Virus record (IMG/VR): IMGVR_UViG_3300037153_000150
Coordinates: 1-46,092 of that record
Direction: 5' to 3' (one strand)
Origin: a virus
Length of the DNA stretch: 46,092 bases
The notes beneath the pieces are model-generated. The model was not told the DNA's origin. It did no database searches and saw nothing but the letters and a program-made list of their open reading frames with translations. Positions 12,722 to 21,173 of the stretch are shown here, in pieces (the stretch's first letter is position 1; the number at the start of each line of letters is the position of its first letter). Position numbers and translations under genes: made by a program.

Positions 12722-13051
12722 ATGCCCAGCAATACCAACGCCGCGCCCACGATGACCGACGAGCAGCTGCTCGCCGCGATCGACGCGCGTCTCGTCGACG
12801 CCGAGGCCAAGCTCGCCGAACTCGACGCGACGCGACAGCCGCTCGTCGACGCCGTCGAGCGTCTGCGCAACACGCGCGCCATGCTCGCGGGCGACGCGCC
12901 CGCCAGCACGCCCACGCGTGCCCGCAGCGCCCGCAAGCCCGTCGACGAGGCGACCCGTCTCGCCCGCGCCGCCAAGGCGAAGGAGCGCCGCGAGGCGCGC
13001 AAGGCCGCCGAAGCGGCGGCGGCGCAGTCTGCCGCCCCCGCGCAGTCCTAG
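12722..13051 (+). CDS. 109-aa coiled-coil, Ala/Arg-rich protein
   Basis: ATG 12722 is fixed by the GGAGCCATCC motif. The first half is a regular coiled coil (DARLVDAEAKLAELDATRQP, then LVDAVERLRNTRAML). The second half is a low-complexity Ala/Lys/Arg/Glu helix resembling histone-like tails. It may bind nucleic acid. It is followed by a strong hairpin that probably separates it from the integrase transcript. Confidence 0.65.
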   Translation: MPSNTNAAPTMTDEQLLAAIDARLVDAEAKLAELDATRQPLVDAVERLRNTRAMLAGDAPASTPTRARSARKPVDEATRLARAAKAKERREARKAAEAAAAQSAAPAQS

Positions 13052-13080
13052 ACCCCCAACCCAACCCACGACCCACGCAA

Positions 13081-13106
13081 TGAGGCCCGCCTTTCGGCGG
13101 GCCTCA
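13081..13106 (+). terminator. 11-bp hairpin terminator
   Basis: TGAGGCCCGCC and GGCGGGCCTCA form a perfect 11-bp stem around a TTTC loop between the coiled-coil gene and the integrase. No T-tract follows, as is usual in very GC-rich phages; it could act in both directions. Confidence 0.7.
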
Positions 13107-13132
13107 CGTGGTCTACAAAGGAGCCATCCCTC

Positions 13133-14692
13133 GTGACCGATGCACACACTAGCGCGCGGCTCGGCCTGTACGAGCGCGTCAGCCGCCGCAACGGCCGAGA
13201 CGCCGCCCTGCTGGAACGCACCACGCTCGACGAGCAGCAGCGCCTCGCTCGCGCCGCCCTGCGCGGCGATCAGCAACTCGTCGCCGACCCCGACCGCTGG
13301 CGGGACGTCGACGTCTCGGGCACTCACTCCGACCGTCCCGGCTTCCAGCGCCTGCTCGACGACGTCGAGTCCAAGCGGATCGACGGGGTGATCGTCGGCT
13401 ACCTGAGTCGCTTCGGCCGCAACATGCGGGAGATTCTGGCCAACGTCGAACGCATCACCGACGCGGGCGGGATCGTCGTCTTTGCCCGCGAGGACCTGAC
13501 GATCAAGCCCGGCAAGCAGGGGCCGAGCGCCGTCATCCTCGCCGTGTTCGCCGCCGTCGCGCAGATGGACGTCGAGCGTCTGCGCGAGGGCTTGGAACTC
13601 GCCAACGCCAACGCCGTCGCGCGCGGCGTCAGCATCCAAGTTCCGTACGGCTACCGGCGCGCCGACGGGCCGGGCACCCCGCTCGACCGTGACGTCGAGT
13701 TCGACGCTGACACGAGCCACAGCCTGTCCCCCGCCGAGGTGGTGACGATGATCTTCGCCGCCCGTCTGCGCGGCGAGGGAGCCAGCGCCATCGCCGACGA
13801 ACTCAACGGGCGCGGCGTGCTCACCCCGACCGCGCTGGAACACGCGCGCGGCCAGCGCACGCGACCGGGCGCGCAGCAGTGGAAGCACAACACGGTCGTG
13901 GGGATCGTCGAGACGCGCACGTACACGGGCGTGATCCCGCGCGCGTCCAAGTGGCAGGGCAAGGGGCGCGATCGCCGCCCGATCGCGTGGGAGTATCTGC
14001 CGGGCAAGCATCCCGAACTCGTCGACGACGGCGTCTGGCAGGCCGCGCAGTTCCACGGGCGCGCCGTGCGCAACGGCACGACCGGCGACTCGCTGTTGCA
14101 GGGACTCGTGCGCTGCGCGTCGTGCTCGCGCACGATGCGGCCCAGCCGCACCAAGCAGACGTTGACCTACGTGTGCCCCAACAAAGACTGCGCGCGACGT
14201 GCGCGCATCACCCGCGCCGCCGCCGACGCGTACGTCGTCGAGCAGCTGCTCGCTCATCACGACGCGACCGAGACGACCGTCGACCGGCACGCCGAACTCG
14301 ACGGCGCCCGCGACGCGCTCGATCGCGCCGAGACGCAACTCGACCGCTGGCTGGAAGCCGATATCGACGACGTCGAACGCTTCCGCACCGGCTATCAGCA
14401 GCGCCAAGCCCGCGTCGACGACGCGCGCGACCGCGTGCAGAAGCTGGAGCAGCACGACCGCGAGCACGTCACTCGCGTGCTGCGATCGTTCGACGAGTAC
14501 CCGCTCGCCGATCAGCGCGCCGCTCTACGGGGCGAACTCGACGCCGTCGTCGTTCTGCCCGCCCCCGGTCGCGGCCAGGCGGGTGACGTCGCCGAGCGCG
14601 TCCTGCTCGTCGGTCAGGGACGCGCCCCGTTCGCTCTCAGCGGCAGCGGGCGCATCGTCGAGCCGCGCGCGTGGCCGCTGCCACGCGATTGA
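13133..14692 (+). CDS. Large serine integrase
   Basis: 519 residues from GTG 13133, preceded by AAAGGAGCCATCCCTC. The N-terminal catalytic domain shows the serine nucleophile in GLYERVSRRN (Ser about residue 17), then DVDVSGTHSDRPGFQRLLDD and IVGYLSRFGRNMREIL. This is followed by a recombinase domain (VPYGYRRADG) and a zinc ribbon with CASCSRTMRPS and CPNKDCARR near residues 325-355, then a coiled-coil C-terminus. Length and order match large serine integrases, which insert temperate phages without host supercoiling. The gene shows the phage can lysogenise. No small recombination-directionality gene was recognised. Its last 168 bases overlap a small leftward gene. Confidence 0.95.
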   Translation: MTDAHTSARLGLYERVSRRNGRDAALLERTTLDEQQRLARAALRGDQQLVADPDRWRDVDVSGTHSDRPGFQRLLDDVESKRIDGVIVGYLSRFGRNMREILANVERITDAGGIVVFAREDLTIKPGKQGPSAVILAVFAAVAQMDVERLREGLELANANAVARGVSIQVPYGYRRADGPGTPLDRDVEFDADTSHSLSPAEVVTMIFAARLRGEGASAIADELNGRGVLTPTALEHARGQRTRPGAQQWKHNTVVGIVETRTYTGVIPRASKWQGKGRDRRPIAWEYLPGKHPELVDDGVWQAAQFHGRAVRNGTTGDSLLQGLVRCASCSRTMRPSRTKQTLTYVCPNKDCARRARITRAAADAYVVEQLLAHHDATETTVDRHAELDGARDALDRAETQLDRWLEADIDDVERFRTGYQQRQARVDDARDRVQKLEQHDREHVTRVLRSFDEYPLADQRAALRGELDAVVVLPAPGRGQAGDVAERVLLVGQGRAPFALSGSGRIVEPRAWPLPRD

Positions 14693-14782
14693 CACCGTCT
14701 CGCCCCGCGCCCGCGCGCACCGCTCCAGCGTGCGCGCGATCGACGCGAGCCGGACCTCCAATGGCGGCAGATCATGCCGCAC
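14525..14782 (-). CDS. Possible 85-aa protein overlapping the integrase end
   Basis: GTG 14782 lies three bases after the stop of the 59-aa gene and the frame runs to 14525, 168 bases into the oppositely transcribed integrase. The N-terminal 45 residues (PPLEVRLASIARTLERCARA) look helical and real, while the C-terminal part is low complexity as expected for an antisense overlap. It may be shorter in reality. Confidence 0.45.
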   Translation of the reverse strand: MRHDLPPLEVRLASIARTLERCARARGETVSIAWQRPRARLDDAPAAAESERGASLTDEQDALGDVTRLAATGGGQNDDGVEFAP

Positions 14783-14785
14783 GTC

Positions 14786-14965
14786 TCACGCCTCCCGCCC
14801 TCGCAACGCGCCCTCGATCAACTCCAGGCGCTTGCTGATCGCCAGCAGCACGTTCACGAGGGCATCGAACCGATCATCGCCGGTCGTCTTGCTCTCGCTC
14901 TGGCGCTCGTACGCCTGCGCCTCCAGTCGCACCGTATGCTCATGCTGTCGGTTGATCACGCTCAC
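14786..14965 (-). CDS. 59-aa helical protein
   Basis: GTG 14965 overlaps the stop of the primase-helicase as GTGA. The product is charged and helical (LEAQAYERQSESKTTGDDRF; then ALVNVLLAISKRLELIEGAL). The coupling supports it as the next gene of the replication operon. Function unknown. Confidence 0.6.
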   Translation of the reverse strand: MSVINRQHEHTVRLEAQAYERQSESKTTGDDRFDALVNVLLAISKRLELIEGALRGREA

Positions 14966-16947
14966 GTGCTCGTTCCTCTCTGCCAGTACCAGCCGTCCGG
15001 TTCTCGCACGCTGCGCACCCGCAACGCGCGCTTGGCCTTGCGCAACGTCCGCTCGCTGAAGTCGCCGCGCTCACGCGCCGCCGCGAGCAGTCGCTTGGCG
15101 GGCTTCGCCCCGTCGATCAGTTCGCGTTGCAGCCACTCGACGGCGTCGCCGAACGCGCCCGCCTCGTCGGGATCGGTTACCGCGAGCACCGACTCGGGCG
15201 CGATCTGCTCGACACCCACGAACCGCAGCGTCGGCGTGTCGAGTTCGTGCCCCGAGTCCTCGACGATCACCTGCTCGCGCCGGAACACCATCGCCGGGTG
15301 GCGCGGCCCCTCGCTCGCCTTGACGTGCACCAGCACCTGGCGGCGTTCGTTCTCCGGCTTGGCGACGTCGTCGGGGTGCGCGCCGAGCAGCAGCGCGAAG
15401 CGCGCCGTTGCGCCGAACCCGCCCGTGCCGCTGATGCGCGAGAGCGCGTCCGCGCCCTGCGACTTGTTGAGGTGCATCACGCACAGCACGGTGCACCCCG
15501 TGTCGCTGGCGAACTTGAGCAGCGGCGCGAGCACGAGCGCGCGCACCTCCTGGTCCTTCCACACGTTCACGTCGGCCAGGTGCGCCGACAGCGGGTCGAT
15601 CAACAGCAGCGAGTGCCCGCGCATCGCCTCACGCATCAGCAGCAGATCACGCGGCAACAGCAGCCCCGTCTCGCCGTACGTCGCGCGCGTCGCCACCAGC
15701 GTGACGCGCGACAGATCAGCCCCCGCCGCGATCAGGCGCGGCCGGATCGTCGTGCGCGGATCATCCTCAGCCGAGGCGACGAGCACGCGCCCACCGTGCG
15801 ACGTCACCGCCGCGATGATCGTCGCCAACAACGTCGACTTGCCCTGACCGGGCGGGCCGAACAGGATGCCCAGCCGCCCGACGCTGACACGCGACTCCCA
15901 CAGCCAGCGCACCGGCTCGCTCTCCACGGACGCCATCCCGTGAAACACCAGCGCGTGCCCCGTCTCCGGTTGCTCGGGCAGATCGTCGACGACGACAGCG
16001 TCGACGACGTCTCCCTCGTTCGCGCTCACCCGCTCGGGCGGCACGTACACGGGCGCGCCGAGGCCCATCGCCACGAGCCGGTCGCGCGCGCGCCCCGGCT
16101 CGTCGCGCAACTCGCGCACGAGTTCGCCCACGTCGTACTTGTCCGGCGTGTCATCCGCCCACGCCACGACGCGCACGCTGGCCGCGCCCTGCTCGTGCGC
16201 GACACGCGCCCAGCGCTGCGCCGCCTTGCGCCCCGCGTCGTCGTGATCCATGCAGACGATCACGTCGCGCCCCTGCACGACGTCGAGCCATTCGGGCCGG
16301 GCCTTTGCCGTCGCGCCGGGAGCGCCGATCACGCTCAGCCCGACGTTGGCCACGCTGATCGCGTCGGCCTCGCCCTCGACGATCCACACCGGCACCGACT
16401 CGTCGGGCAGCAGCAGGTACAACGGCAGGCGCGGGTAGCCCTGCTCGGCCAGCATCTTCGGCCCCTTGGCGTGGCCGTTGGGCGAGTAGCGCAGAAAGTT
16501 CCGCAGCGTGCCGTCGACGTCGCGCACGGGGATCGTGATGCGTTCGCCCACCAGCCCGAGTTCCAGCACGGCGCACGTGCCCGCCCGCCAGCCCTTGGCG
16601 TCGAACACCATCCGCAGGGCGTCGCTGCTGCGTTGCAGACGCTCGCTGTAGTGGGTTATCTCGCGCTCGGTGGGGAGTGCGGCAGCCGCAAGGGAAATGC
16701 GTGCAGACGGCGCGCTGAGCGCGCGGTCTGACTGCGTGGGGAACAGATCACGCACGCTGCACCCGACCGCGCGCACGATCGCGTCGAGGTCGCACCCCGC
16801 CCAGCACGTGACGAGTATCTGACCGTCGCGGCCGATCGACACCGTGAGCGACGCCTGCCGATCCTCGTGCGCGGGGCAACGGGCGTGCCACTGCCCGTTG
16901 CCGCCGCTCACGCCTTCCAGCCGGTCGAGCAGTTCCTCGACGCGCAC
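14962..16947 (-). CDS. Primase-helicase (CHC2 zinc, TOPRIM, RepA/RecA-type ATPase)
   Basis: 661 residues from GTG 16947, with AGGGG nine bases upstream. The N-terminus carries a CHC2-type zinc site: CPAHE near residue 24 and CWAGC near residue 48. A TOPRIM domain follows with IVEGEADAISVAN and the metal-binding DHDDAGRKAA. The C-terminal half is a RecA-like ATPase of the phage/plasmid RepA type: Walker A GPPGQGKST, a Walker B-like LLLIDPLSAHL, and a conserved MHLNK. Such fusions make primers and unwind DNA at the phage fork. No DNA polymerase was found, so host polymerase is probably recruited. Confidence 0.93.
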   Translation of the reverse strand: MRVEELLDRLEGVSGGNGQWHARCPAHEDRQASLTVSIGRDGQILVTCWAGCDLDAIVRAVGCSVRDLFPTQSDRALSAPSARISLAAAALPTEREITHYSERLQRSSDALRMVFDAKGWRAGTCAVLELGLVGERITIPVRDVDGTLRNFLRYSPNGHAKGPKMLAEQGYPRLPLYLLLPDESVPVWIVEGEADAISVANVGLSVIGAPGATAKARPEWLDVVQGRDVIVCMDHDDAGRKAAQRWARVAHEQGAASVRVVAWADDTPDKYDVGELVRELRDEPGRARDRLVAMGLGAPVYVPPERVSANEGDVVDAVVVDDLPEQPETGHALVFHGMASVESEPVRWLWESRVSVGRLGILFGPPGQGKSTLLATIIAAVTSHGGRVLVASAEDDPRTTIRPRLIAAGADLSRVTLVATRATYGETGLLLPRDLLLMREAMRGHSLLLIDPLSAHLADVNVWKDQEVRALVLAPLLKFASDTGCTVLCVMHLNKSQGADALSRISGTGGFGATARFALLLGAHPDDVAKPENERRQVLVHVKASEGPRHPAMVFRREQVIVEDSGHELDTPTLRFVGVEQIAPESVLAVTDPDEAGAFGDAVEWLQRELIDGAKPAKRLLAAARERGDFSERTLRKAKRALRVRSVREPDGWYWQRGTST

Positions 16948-17066
16948 TGATCATCCCCTGCCCGGCCTTGCCACGTGATGACGCGCCCAGCCGAGGCGTA
17001 CGTGGTCCAGACCTGGCGTGCCGCTGCCCAGACTCGGGGAGCCTAGCCATGCCCAGACCGTCCACA
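16948..17066. other. Non-coding gap with one isolated repeat-array unit
   Basis: The 119 bases between two leftward genes contain GGGGAGCC near 17035 followed by CATGCCCAG. This resembles one unit of the array at 17925-18446 in the same orientation. Confidence 0.5.
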
Positions 17067-17249
17067 TTACGCGAGCGTCCGCTCGAACTCGCGCACAACG
17101 TGCTCTAGCCGTGCGACCAGCGATTCCAGCGCGCCATCGTCGACGCCATCACGCGCCGCGCGCGACGCGTCCTGCTCCCGCGAACGCACGATGCTCGTGC
17201 TGGCCGCGAGACGGTCGAGCACCGCCGCGAAGCGATCGTGCAAACTCAT
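17067..17249 (-). CDS. 60-aa helical protein
   Basis: ATG 17249 overlaps the stop of the upstream gene as ATGA. The product is two helices (DRFAAVLDRLAASTSIVRSR and SLVARLEHVVREFERTLA) with an acidic linker. The open frame extends far upstream through the repeat array but that part is non-coding in character. Function unknown. Confidence 0.6.
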   Translation of the reverse strand: MSLHDRFAAVLDRLAASTSIVRSREQDASRAARDGVDDGALESLVARLEHVVREFERTLA

Positions 17250-17881
17250 GCCGTCGCCTCCACGATCGTGCCGTCGAACCGCCCATACACCGGACGCATG
17301 TCGCCGATCCCGCAGTAGACGCCCGCGTCGTGCCAGATCATGCGCAGCGTGTGCACGTCGAATACCGACATGTCGACCTCGACGTCGAGCGACGCCTGCC
17401 AGTCGGTGAAGATCGGCCGCGTGCGCACCGTGCGCGCGCGTTGCACGCCCACCGTCTTGCGCAGCGCGAACGCGCCCGACTTCCACAACTCGTGCGGCTG
17501 ACGCGGCCCGTCGTACTCCAGCGGCGGCGTGTTCGCGCCGATCGGGTAGACGCCGCGCAGCACGTCCGGGCCGCGCTTGTGGCGCTTCGCGCCGTCCTGC
17601 AAGCACCGCAGCACGTTCCACGCCGGGAGGCAGACCGCGAACGTCTGCCCGTTGGGCGTCATGTAGCCGTCGAGCGTGAGCGGCGGGTCGGTGTACAGGC
17701 CGCCGCCGAACTCGCCGAACCCCATCGCCTCGTGGTCGGCGATCGTCTTGCCGCGCTTGCGCGACCGTTCGCCGATCCACTGCGTGAACGGGTCGAGCGG
17801 GTCGGCCAACCGCTCGTTGTGCATGATCAGCGGCGCGCCGCCGTGGTCGGTGCGGCCGTCCAGCTTGAGGGTGATCTGCAT
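17246..17881 (-). CDS. Conserved phage protein of unknown function, SSB-associated
   Basis: 211 residues. ATG 17881 is chosen because AAGGAGTTCCC lies directly upstream. The protein opens with a short strand and the block APLIMHNERLADPLDPF, then GEFGGGLYTDPPLTLDGYM, AWNVLRCLQDGAKRHKRGPD and a C-terminal RTRPIFTDWQASLDVEVDM. I recognise this pattern (a 'PL.MHN..LADPL' family) from other phage genomes, where it sits beside SSB and annealing genes, but no function is established. A role in recombination or replication is inferred from position. Confidence 0.75.
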   Translation of the reverse strand: MQITLKLDGRTDHGGAPLIMHNERLADPLDPFTQWIGERSRKRGKTIADHEAMGFGEFGGGLYTDPPLTLDGYMTPNGQTFAVCLPAWNVLRCLQDGAKRHKRGPDVLRGVYPIGANTPPLEYDGPRQPHELWKSGAFALRKTVGVQRARTVRTRPIFTDWQASLDVEVDMSVFDVHTLRMIWHDAGVYCGIGDMRPVYGRFDGTIVEATA

Positions 17882-17924
17882 GGGAACTCCTTGGATCGTG
17901 CGCACGTTGTGCGCTGGATGTAGA

Positions 17925-18446
17925 TGCTTCGGGAGCCTCGTCCGGCCTAGCCTTGACCCGCCACGCCAATCGCAACTTGACCCGCCCAGGCAGGGGGAGC
18001 CTTGTCTCGCCTCGCCGGGTCATGCCAGGGCGGTGTGACCGCGCCTCGCCCCGCCCGGTCGAGTAACGCCATGACTTGCATTGCCAAGGGGAGCAACGCC
18101 CCGTCACGGCTTGCCGTGCCAGGCACGGACGCGTCAGGTCGCGCCGCGCCGCGCCGGGGGGAGCCATGTCGAATCTCGCCACGTATCGCGCGGCCCGACC
18201 TCGCCTAGTGCTGCGAGGGGAGCCATGCCGCGCCCGGTCGCGCCTTGCCCCGACGTGTCCGGCCAGGGCCAGCCGCGCCCGATCGCGCTGCGTGTAGGGG
18301 AGCCATGACTTGCCGCGTCTCGACGCGCATTGCCCGATCGGGCCTCGCCTTGCCAGATCGCGGCTGGTCGCGCCGGGCCTGGTGCTGCCACGGGGAGCCG
18401 TGCCACGCATCGCCCTGACTCGTCCCGACGTGTACGGACTCGCCAC
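17925..18446 (+). repeat. Non-coding degenerate repeat array with GGGGAGCC(A/T)TG units
   Basis: About 570 bases between two leftward genes (17882-18455) hold no credible gene. On the plus strand the motif GGGGAGCC followed by (A/T/G)TG occurs near 17993, 18158, 18218, 18298 and 18394, with degenerate copies near 17927 and 18091, at spacings of about 60-95 bases. Each is followed by irregular runs built from CTTGCC, CTCGCC and CGCGCC words. The core GGAGCCAT is the same as in the start-associated motif of the rightward genes, yet no genes follow. Similar GGCAAGGC-type arrays next to recombination genes occur in some other phages, as far as I recall. Confidence 0.7.
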
Positions 18447-18455
18447 GCCTCGACC

Positions 18456-19148
18456 TCAGAAGGGAATCGGCTGGCCGGTTTCTGGATCAATGTCCCCTTT
18501 CTGCACCGGCTCGCGCGTCGTGAACGCTTCGACGTCGGTGGGCGTGGTGACGTCGCTCACGTTCGGGTCACGCTCGACGTCGCGCGTGATCGGCGCGCCC
18601 GCCTGCCCGAGCGTCTGCGGCGGCGCGCTCGTGCCGCCGTCGTCGCGGCCCATGATCGCGTTCGCGGGCGCGGCGCGCTGCTGCCCGTAGGCGGGCGTGT
18701 CGCCGCCCGAGCCGGGCAGGCTCGGCGCGTACGTCTCCAGCACGCCTTTCGGGTACGTGTTCACGAACCCGCCCGAGCGCTTGACCTCGACCGTGTAGCC
18801 CTTGCCCTCCAGCGTGCGCAGCGCGTCCTCAAGCTCGCGGTCGGAGTTGTACGGCGTGTTGTCGACGTCGAGGCCCATCGCGCGCAGCGCCTGCACGGTG
18901 AACACCAGCCCGGGGTTGCGCTCGCCATCCGGCTTGAAGCGCTCCAACGTGTGCAGGCTCTCCCAGCGCGAGTCGCGTTGCGGCCCGGCCACCACCTTCC
19001 AGGCGAACTTGGCCCACTGCGCGCCGTCCGAGCGGCGCGTGATGATCTGCGACTCGACGAGTTCGGTTTCGTAGATGGCGTCGGGCGGCGCCTCGTCGGT
19101 CTTGCTCTCGTCGACGGCCTCGCGGAAGCCACTCGGGTCGAACGGCAT
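18456..19148 (-). CDS. Single-stranded DNA-binding protein (DUF669-like)
   Basis: 230 residues from ATG 19148, which shares a base with the upstream stop (TGATG). The N-terminal 110 residues match phage DUF669/SSB-like proteins: YETELVESQIITRRSDG, WAKFAWKVVAGPQRDSRW and LHTLERFKPDGERN. A long disordered Gly/Pro/Thr/Asp linker follows. The last residues are GQPIPF, like the acidic PF tip by which SSB proteins bind partner proteins. It directly follows the candidate annealing protein, a common pair in phage recombination modules. Confidence 0.82.
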   Translation of the reverse strand: MPFDPSGFREAVDESKTDEAPPDAIYETELVESQIITRRSDGAQWAKFAWKVVAGPQRDSRWESLHTLERFKPDGERNPGLVFTVQALRAMGLDVDNTPYNSDRELEDALRTLEGKGYTVEVKRSGGFVNTYPKGVLETYAPSLPGSGGDTPAYGQQRAAPANAIMGRDDGGTSAPPQTLGQAGAPITRDVERDPNVSDVTTPTDVEAFTTREPVQKGDIDPETGQPIPF

Positions 19149-19912
19149 CACTCGCCCCCTTCCGGTTGGCCCACGGGACCGGGCGGCTTGCCCGTGAGCA
19201 TGCTGTGCACGGCGTTGATCACGCCGACCACGACGTTGGGCACGCCGTCGTAACGCTTGTTGATCGCCCCGATCAGCACGCCGCCGCGCTGCTCGCCGAC
19301 GAGTTCGACGAGCCGCGCGCGCGTCGCGTCATAGTCCGCGCCCGAGCTTGGCAACGCCCACGCGGGGAGCATCGGCTCGACCTCGGCCTCGACCTCCTCG
19401 GCCGTGACCTCGCCCATGCCCACGAGGTTCGACGTCGCGCGGTTGAGCGCGCGCGTCGTCGCCGTGGCGACGAGGTCGTGATCGGGCTTGCTGAAGCGGC
19501 GTTCGGTGATCGCGCACGCGCCGACGTCCTCGGCCTTGCGCCCGTTGGGCGCGACCACCGACGCCACGACCGTGGCGCGCAGAGGATCACCCTCGGCGCC
19601 CTGCTCGGTGTACACGTGCCCGCACGACGGGCACACGTGACGCTCGACGCGGTCGACGCGGATGCTGCGCACGAGCATGTCCAGGCCGAACCACGTGCCG
19701 ACCTTGCGCCAGCCGCTGCGCTTGACGAACCTGCGGTCGCGGCCGTCGCGGTCGCGGAACACTTGCCAGTCGCCGTCGACCAGCAGGCTCTGCAAGCCCT
19801 GCTGGTACTCGGCCATCGCCGACGACACCTGGTGCACGGGCATCGGGCGCAGCGGCTCCAGGCGCGCTAGTGCGCCGTTGTCGACGGATGAGGGGACGGG
19901 TGCAGTGGGCAC
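19148..19912 (-). CDS. Candidate DNA annealing/recombination protein with zinc ribbon
   Basis: 254 residues from GTG 19912, with a GGAGG site upstream. Features in order: a helical N-terminus, KRSGWRKVGTWFGLDM near residue 75, a zinc pair CPSCGHVY near residue 105, the block CAITERRFSKPDHDLVATAT then TRALNRATSNLVGMGEVTAEE, and a C-terminal helical region. Proteins with K-GWR-(F)GL and H-D-TRA-NRA-(L)VG-GE motifs occur in archaeal viruses and phages, next to SSB genes. A single-strand annealing role is likely from context, but the family name is uncertain. Confidence 0.65.
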   Translation of the reverse strand: MPTAPVPSSVDNGALARLEPLRPMPVHQVSSAMAEYQQGLQSLLVDGDWQVFRDRDGRDRRFVKRSGWRKVGTWFGLDMLVRSIRVDRVERHVCPSCGHVYTEQGAEGDPLRATVVASVVAPNGRKAEDVGACAITERRFSKPDHDLVATATTRALNRATSNLVGMGEVTAEEVEAEVEPMLPAWALPSSGADYDATRARLVELVGEQRGGVLIGAINKRYDGVPNVVVGVINAVHSMLTGKPPGPVGQPEGGE

Positions 19913-19939
19913 GACGGGGGAACCTCCAGCAGTTGGGTG

Positions 19940-20494
19940 TCAGCGCTCAGGGATGAGCGGCTGTGACCGCACGACGTCGAGCGACGCGCGCGGAGACTTG
20001 CGCCACGTGCAGCACGCCTTGACCAGGCGCTGCGGGCGACCGGCGAGACGATTGACCAGCCGTTGCGCCTCGCGCCGCGACACCGTCGTCTCGTGCTTGA
20101 TCAACTCCGTAACCTCGCGGGCGTCGACGACGCCCTCGTCGATCAACTCGCGGACGACGCGCTCAAGCTCGTCCGCGTCCCACACACTTTCGTTGCGCGC
20201 CTCGACGCTCACGTCGAACTCGCCGACCAGCATGCGCGAGCGCCCGCGCACGTCGAGCCGACGACGCAACTCGGCGTCGATCGCAGCCTGCATCCTGCGT
20301 AGCCGTGTCGTCTGTTCGCGCAGAGCGACGTACGCGTCGGCCAGCCATTCGCCGGGCACGCCGTCGAGGCCGATCACGGGACAGCACTCGCCCGTGATCG
20401 GGTGCACGACGAGTTCCGCGCCAGGGCCCGTCTCTGAGCCGTTTCCCTGCGTCCTCCCGCCCCCGGCGCGTTCACCCTGCGTGTTCGTACTCAT
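19940..20494 (-). CDS. Hypothetical 184-aa protein
   Basis: ATG 20494 overlaps the upstream stop as ATGA. The N-terminus is disordered. Residues about 45-75 hold a helix start (GEWLADAYVALREQTTRLRR), the middle is charged coil (ELERVVRELIDEGVVDAREV) and the end has a CCTWRK element. It resembles small helical phage proteins that act near SSB and recombinases, but no motif establishes this. Confidence 0.6.
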   Translation of the reverse strand: MSTNTQGERAGGGRTQGNGSETGPGAELVVHPITGECCPVIGLDGVPGEWLADAYVALREQTTRLRRMQAAIDAELRRRLDVRGRSRMLVGEFDVSVEARNESVWDADELERVVRELIDEGVVDAREVTELIKHETTVSRREAQRLVNRLAGRPQRLVKACCTWRKSPRASLDVVRSQPLIPER

Positions 20495-20982
20495 GTCGTC
20501 TCCCGACCGGCAAATCGACCGCGAGCGCCCCGCGTGGTGTAGCGCACATGCGGCGTGAGGTTGACCCCGACCGGCCGCAGACGCACGCCGTTGCGGCGCA
20601 ACGTGTCGGCCACGCTGCTCGGGCAGCGCCCGACGATCGCCGCGACACCCGCGAGCGAGTGACCTTGGCCGTACAGCTGCGTCCGCAGCAGCTGCTCGTC
20701 GACGGCGAGCCGGGGCGTGCCGTAGTGGCCACGCGGGCGCACGTCGACGCCGTGAATCTCCAGGACGCGCGACACGCTGCCCTGCGACACGTAGAACTCG
20801 GCGGCGACGCCGCGCAACGTCGCGCGCGGGCGGTTGTACGCACGCACGATCGCCGCCTGCACGTCGGGCGGCACGCTCGGCACGTGCAGCTTGCTCGCGC
20901 ACGTCGCGCAGTAGCGCTCCCCGCGCCCGGGTCCCTTCGGCCCGCCGCAGTCCTGGCACGGCTTGCGCACGCGCACGCTCAC
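20491..20982 (-). CDS. Zinc-ribbon/HTH DNA-binding protein
   Basis: 163 residues from GTG 20982, coupled by GTGA. The N-terminus has CQDCGG and CATCASK, forming a four-Cys ribbon. Two helix-turn-helix segments follow: about residues 45-75 (TLRGVAAEFYVSQGSVSRVL) and 98-128 (SLAGVAAIVGRCPSSVADTL). This pattern suits a transposase/resolvase-like or replication-initiator DNA-binding protein. No catalytic residues are seen, so regulation or origin binding is the best guess. Confidence 0.7.
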   Translation of the reverse strand: MSVRVRKPCQDCGGPKGPGRGERYCATCASKLHVPSVPPDVQAAIVRAYNRPRATLRGVAAEFYVSQGSVSRVLEIHGVDVRPRGHYGTPRLAVDEQLLRTQLYGQGHSLAGVAAIVGRCPSSVADTLRRNGVRLRPVGVNLTPHVRYTTRGARGRFAGRETT

Positions 20983-21173
20983 GACTCGGCCTCGGTCAAC
21001 AGCGCGTAGCAGCGCGAGCACATGCCGCCCTCCTGCTCGGTCAGCAACGTGCCGCACTCGCGGCAGTGACGATCACCGCAGCGCGGGCACTCGGCGATCT
21101 CACGCTCGGACGGGTTGATCCAGCGGCCCGCGTTGTAGACGGGCGCGCCATGACAGAACGAGCAGTCGCTCAT
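20979..21173 (-). CDS. 64-aa double zinc-ribbon protein
   Basis: ATG 21173 overlaps the upstream stop as ATGA. Cys/His positions are CSFCHG at the N-terminus, CPRCGDRHCREC in the middle and CSRCYALL near the end, enough for two zinc sites. Such small ribbons in phage replication operons usually bind nucleic acid or host polymerase. The specific partner is unknown. Confidence 0.65.
   Translation of the reverse strand: MSDCSFCHGAPVYNAGRWINPSEREIAECPRCGDRHCRECGTLLTEQEGGMCSRCYALLTEAES

Noticed and set aside
13052-13132. Search for attP next to the integrase
   Set aside because: No imperfect inverted repeat with a central dinucleotide typical of serine-integrase attP was found here besides the terminator hairpin; a host attB would be needed to define it.
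17067-18446. A 459-codon leftward open frame
   Set aside because: Only the last 60 codons behave as a gene. The rest reads through the repeat array and the 211-aa gene in another frame, with repeated low-complexity Arg/Pro/Gly segments.
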